Below, piece after piece: positions 6,427 to 7,282 of a stretch of 7,282 nucleotides of DNA. The notes under the pieces are model-generated. The model did no database searches. It had not been told where the DNA came from and saw nothing but the letters and a program-made list of their open reading frames with translations. The first letter of the stretch is position 1. The number at the start of each line of letters is the position of its first letter. The DNA is from Candidatus Zixiibacteriota bacterium (GTDB taxonomy: Bacteria > Zixibacteria > MSB-5A5 > JAUVRN01), in assembly GCA_030597645.1 (NCBI GenBank), contig JAUVRN010000087.1, positions 1 to 7,282 on the forward strand, in the 5' to 3' direction. The position numbers and the translations under genes are program-made.

Positions 6427-7282
6427 TTGATACTCCTCAATCTCTCTTCCGTCCACAAGTCCTTCGGCGATGCCGTTGTTCTGCAGGATGTCGACCTGAC
6501 GCTGCAGAAGGGCGACCGCGTCGGCCTCGTAGGCGCCAACGGCTCGGGCAAATCCACGCTGCTTCGCATCATGGCCGCGGAATGGACGGCCGACTCGGGG
6601 CTCATCGACAAGCCGCGGGACGTAACCGTCGGCTATCTGCCGCAGTCCGAGCGCGTCTCGGGCACGCTCCCCCTGTACGCTGAGATGGAAGGGGTCTTCG
6701 AGCACGCCGATCCCAACGAACCGTACGACTACAAGATCCGCCGCGCGCTGCACGGCGTCGGTCTCGATGAGAGCAAGTGGGATGTGGCCACGCAGTCGCT
6801 TTCGGGCGGTGAGAAGTGCCGGGCCGCACTGGCACGCCTGCTGCTGACCGAACCGGATGTACTCCTGCTCGACGAACCGACCAATCACCTCGACCTCGAG
6901 GGGCGGGAATGGCTCGAGTCGTACCTGGCGCGCTTCGACGGTGCCGTGGTGATCGTCGCACACGATCGGGTGCTGCTCAACCGCAGTACCAACCGCACGG
7001 CCTTTCTGCTGGCGAAGACGCTCAAGGCATTCAAGGGTGGTTTCGAGTCGAGCCGCGCCCAATGGGAAGCGGAGCGTGAGAGGACGCTCAGGGAATTCGA
7101 ACGTCAGCGGGAGTTCATCGACCGCACACAGGACTTTATCCGCCGCAACATCGCGGGTCAGAAGACCAAGCAGGCTCAATCGCGCCGCAAGATGCTCGCC
7201 CGACTCGATCGCGTGGAGAAACCGGAGGCAGAGACGCGGGGGCCAAAGGTCGGCTGGGAACATGCAGGCCGGAGTCGCGCGG
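6427..7282 (+). CDS. ABC-F family ATPase, 3'-truncated
   Basis: The first 285 codons of an ABC-F protein, a soluble double-ATPase that acts on the ribosome rather than in transport. An in-frame stop at 6412-6414 and the N-terminal strand MILLNLSSVHKSFG fix the start at TTG 6427; the next in-frame ATG would come after Walker A. Visible in the first ATPase domain are Walker A GANGSGKST (36-44), Q73 of the Q-loop, signature LSGGEK (125-130), Walker B VLLLDEPTNHLD (145-156) with E150, and the switch H179 in VAHDR (usually VSHDR). Residues about 207-266 form the charged helical linker, including IAGQKTKQAQSRRK (242-255), which reaches the peptidyl-transferase region in known ABC-F proteins. Only about 50 residues separate Q-loop and signature, so the arm subdomain is short or absent. 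The second ATPase domain lies beyond the window. Members include translation factors and antibiotic-protection proteins; which applies here is undecided. Confidence 0.95.
   Translation, partial: MILLNLSSVHKSFGDAVVLQDVDLTLQKGDRVGLVGANGSGKSTLLRIMAAEWTADSGLIDKPRDVTVGYLPQSERVSGTLPLYAEMEGVFEHADPNEPYDYKIRRALHGVGLDESKWDVATQSLSGGEKCRAALARLLLTEPDVLLLDEPTNHLDLEGREWLESYLARFDGAVVIVAHDRVLLNRSTNRTAFLLAKTLKAFKGGFESSRAQWEAERERTLREFERQREFIDRTQDFIRRNIAGQKTKQAQSRRKMLARLDRVEKPEAETRGPKVGWEHAGRSRA

Noticed and set aside
6331..7263. Open frame on the - strand (310 codons) opposite the ABC-F gene
   Set aside because: The + strand carries every ABC-F ATPase motif in order, so the antisense frame is a codon-bias shadow.

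Overview
The window is GC-rich, densely coding bacterial DNA. Every gene I can support is on the + strand. The gene set points to a bacterium carrying a MoxR/DUF58/BatA-type operon: a MoxR ATPase, a soluble DUF58 von Willebrand factor A (vWA) protein and a membrane-anchored BatA-like vWA protein. This arrangement is common in Bacteroidetes-like and related candidate phyla (FCB group and neighbours), but I cannot assign a phylum from sequence alone. Canonical Shine-Dalgarno sequences are sparse.

Region 1 (2-5729) looks like one operon with gaps of 3, 22 and 12 bases. It holds a 5'-truncated moxR-like AAA+ ATPase, a DUF58/vWA protein with a complete metal-ion (MIDAS) site, a predicted exported 669-residue protein, and a 683-residue BatA-like membrane protein. 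The exported protein resembles a peptidase-MA (gluzincin) domain with a TPR-like C-terminal half, but its zinc-binding HExxH motif appears to be missing. The BatA-like protein has two N-terminal membrane helices, a vWA domain, a beta-rich region, a Rossmann/amidotransferase-like region and a C-terminal helix. By analogy with studied MoxR-vWA pairs, the ATPase and DUF58 protein would act in the cytosol and the last two proteins at or beyond the inner membrane, perhaps as an envelope chaperone or maturation system. That role is inference.

Region 2 (5730-6386) is a compact type II toxin-antitoxin module of the VapBC family. Its 103-base upstream gap is about 41% GC (hand count), clearly AT-richer than its surroundings. 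It carries three copies of the octamer ATGCATAT, one inside a perfect 14-bp palindrome, overlaid on a plausible sigma70-type promoter. The layout suggests autoregulation by the VapBC complex and possibly a leaderless vapB message.

Region 3 (6387-7282) has a 40-base gap and then the first 285 codons of an ABC-F ATPase, which runs off the window. The gene must start at a TTG codon. Its first nucleotide-binding domain and inter-domain linker are well preserved, with a short segment where the arm subdomain would lie.

I saw no RNA genes, insertion sequences, CRISPR arrays or convincing intrinsic terminators.
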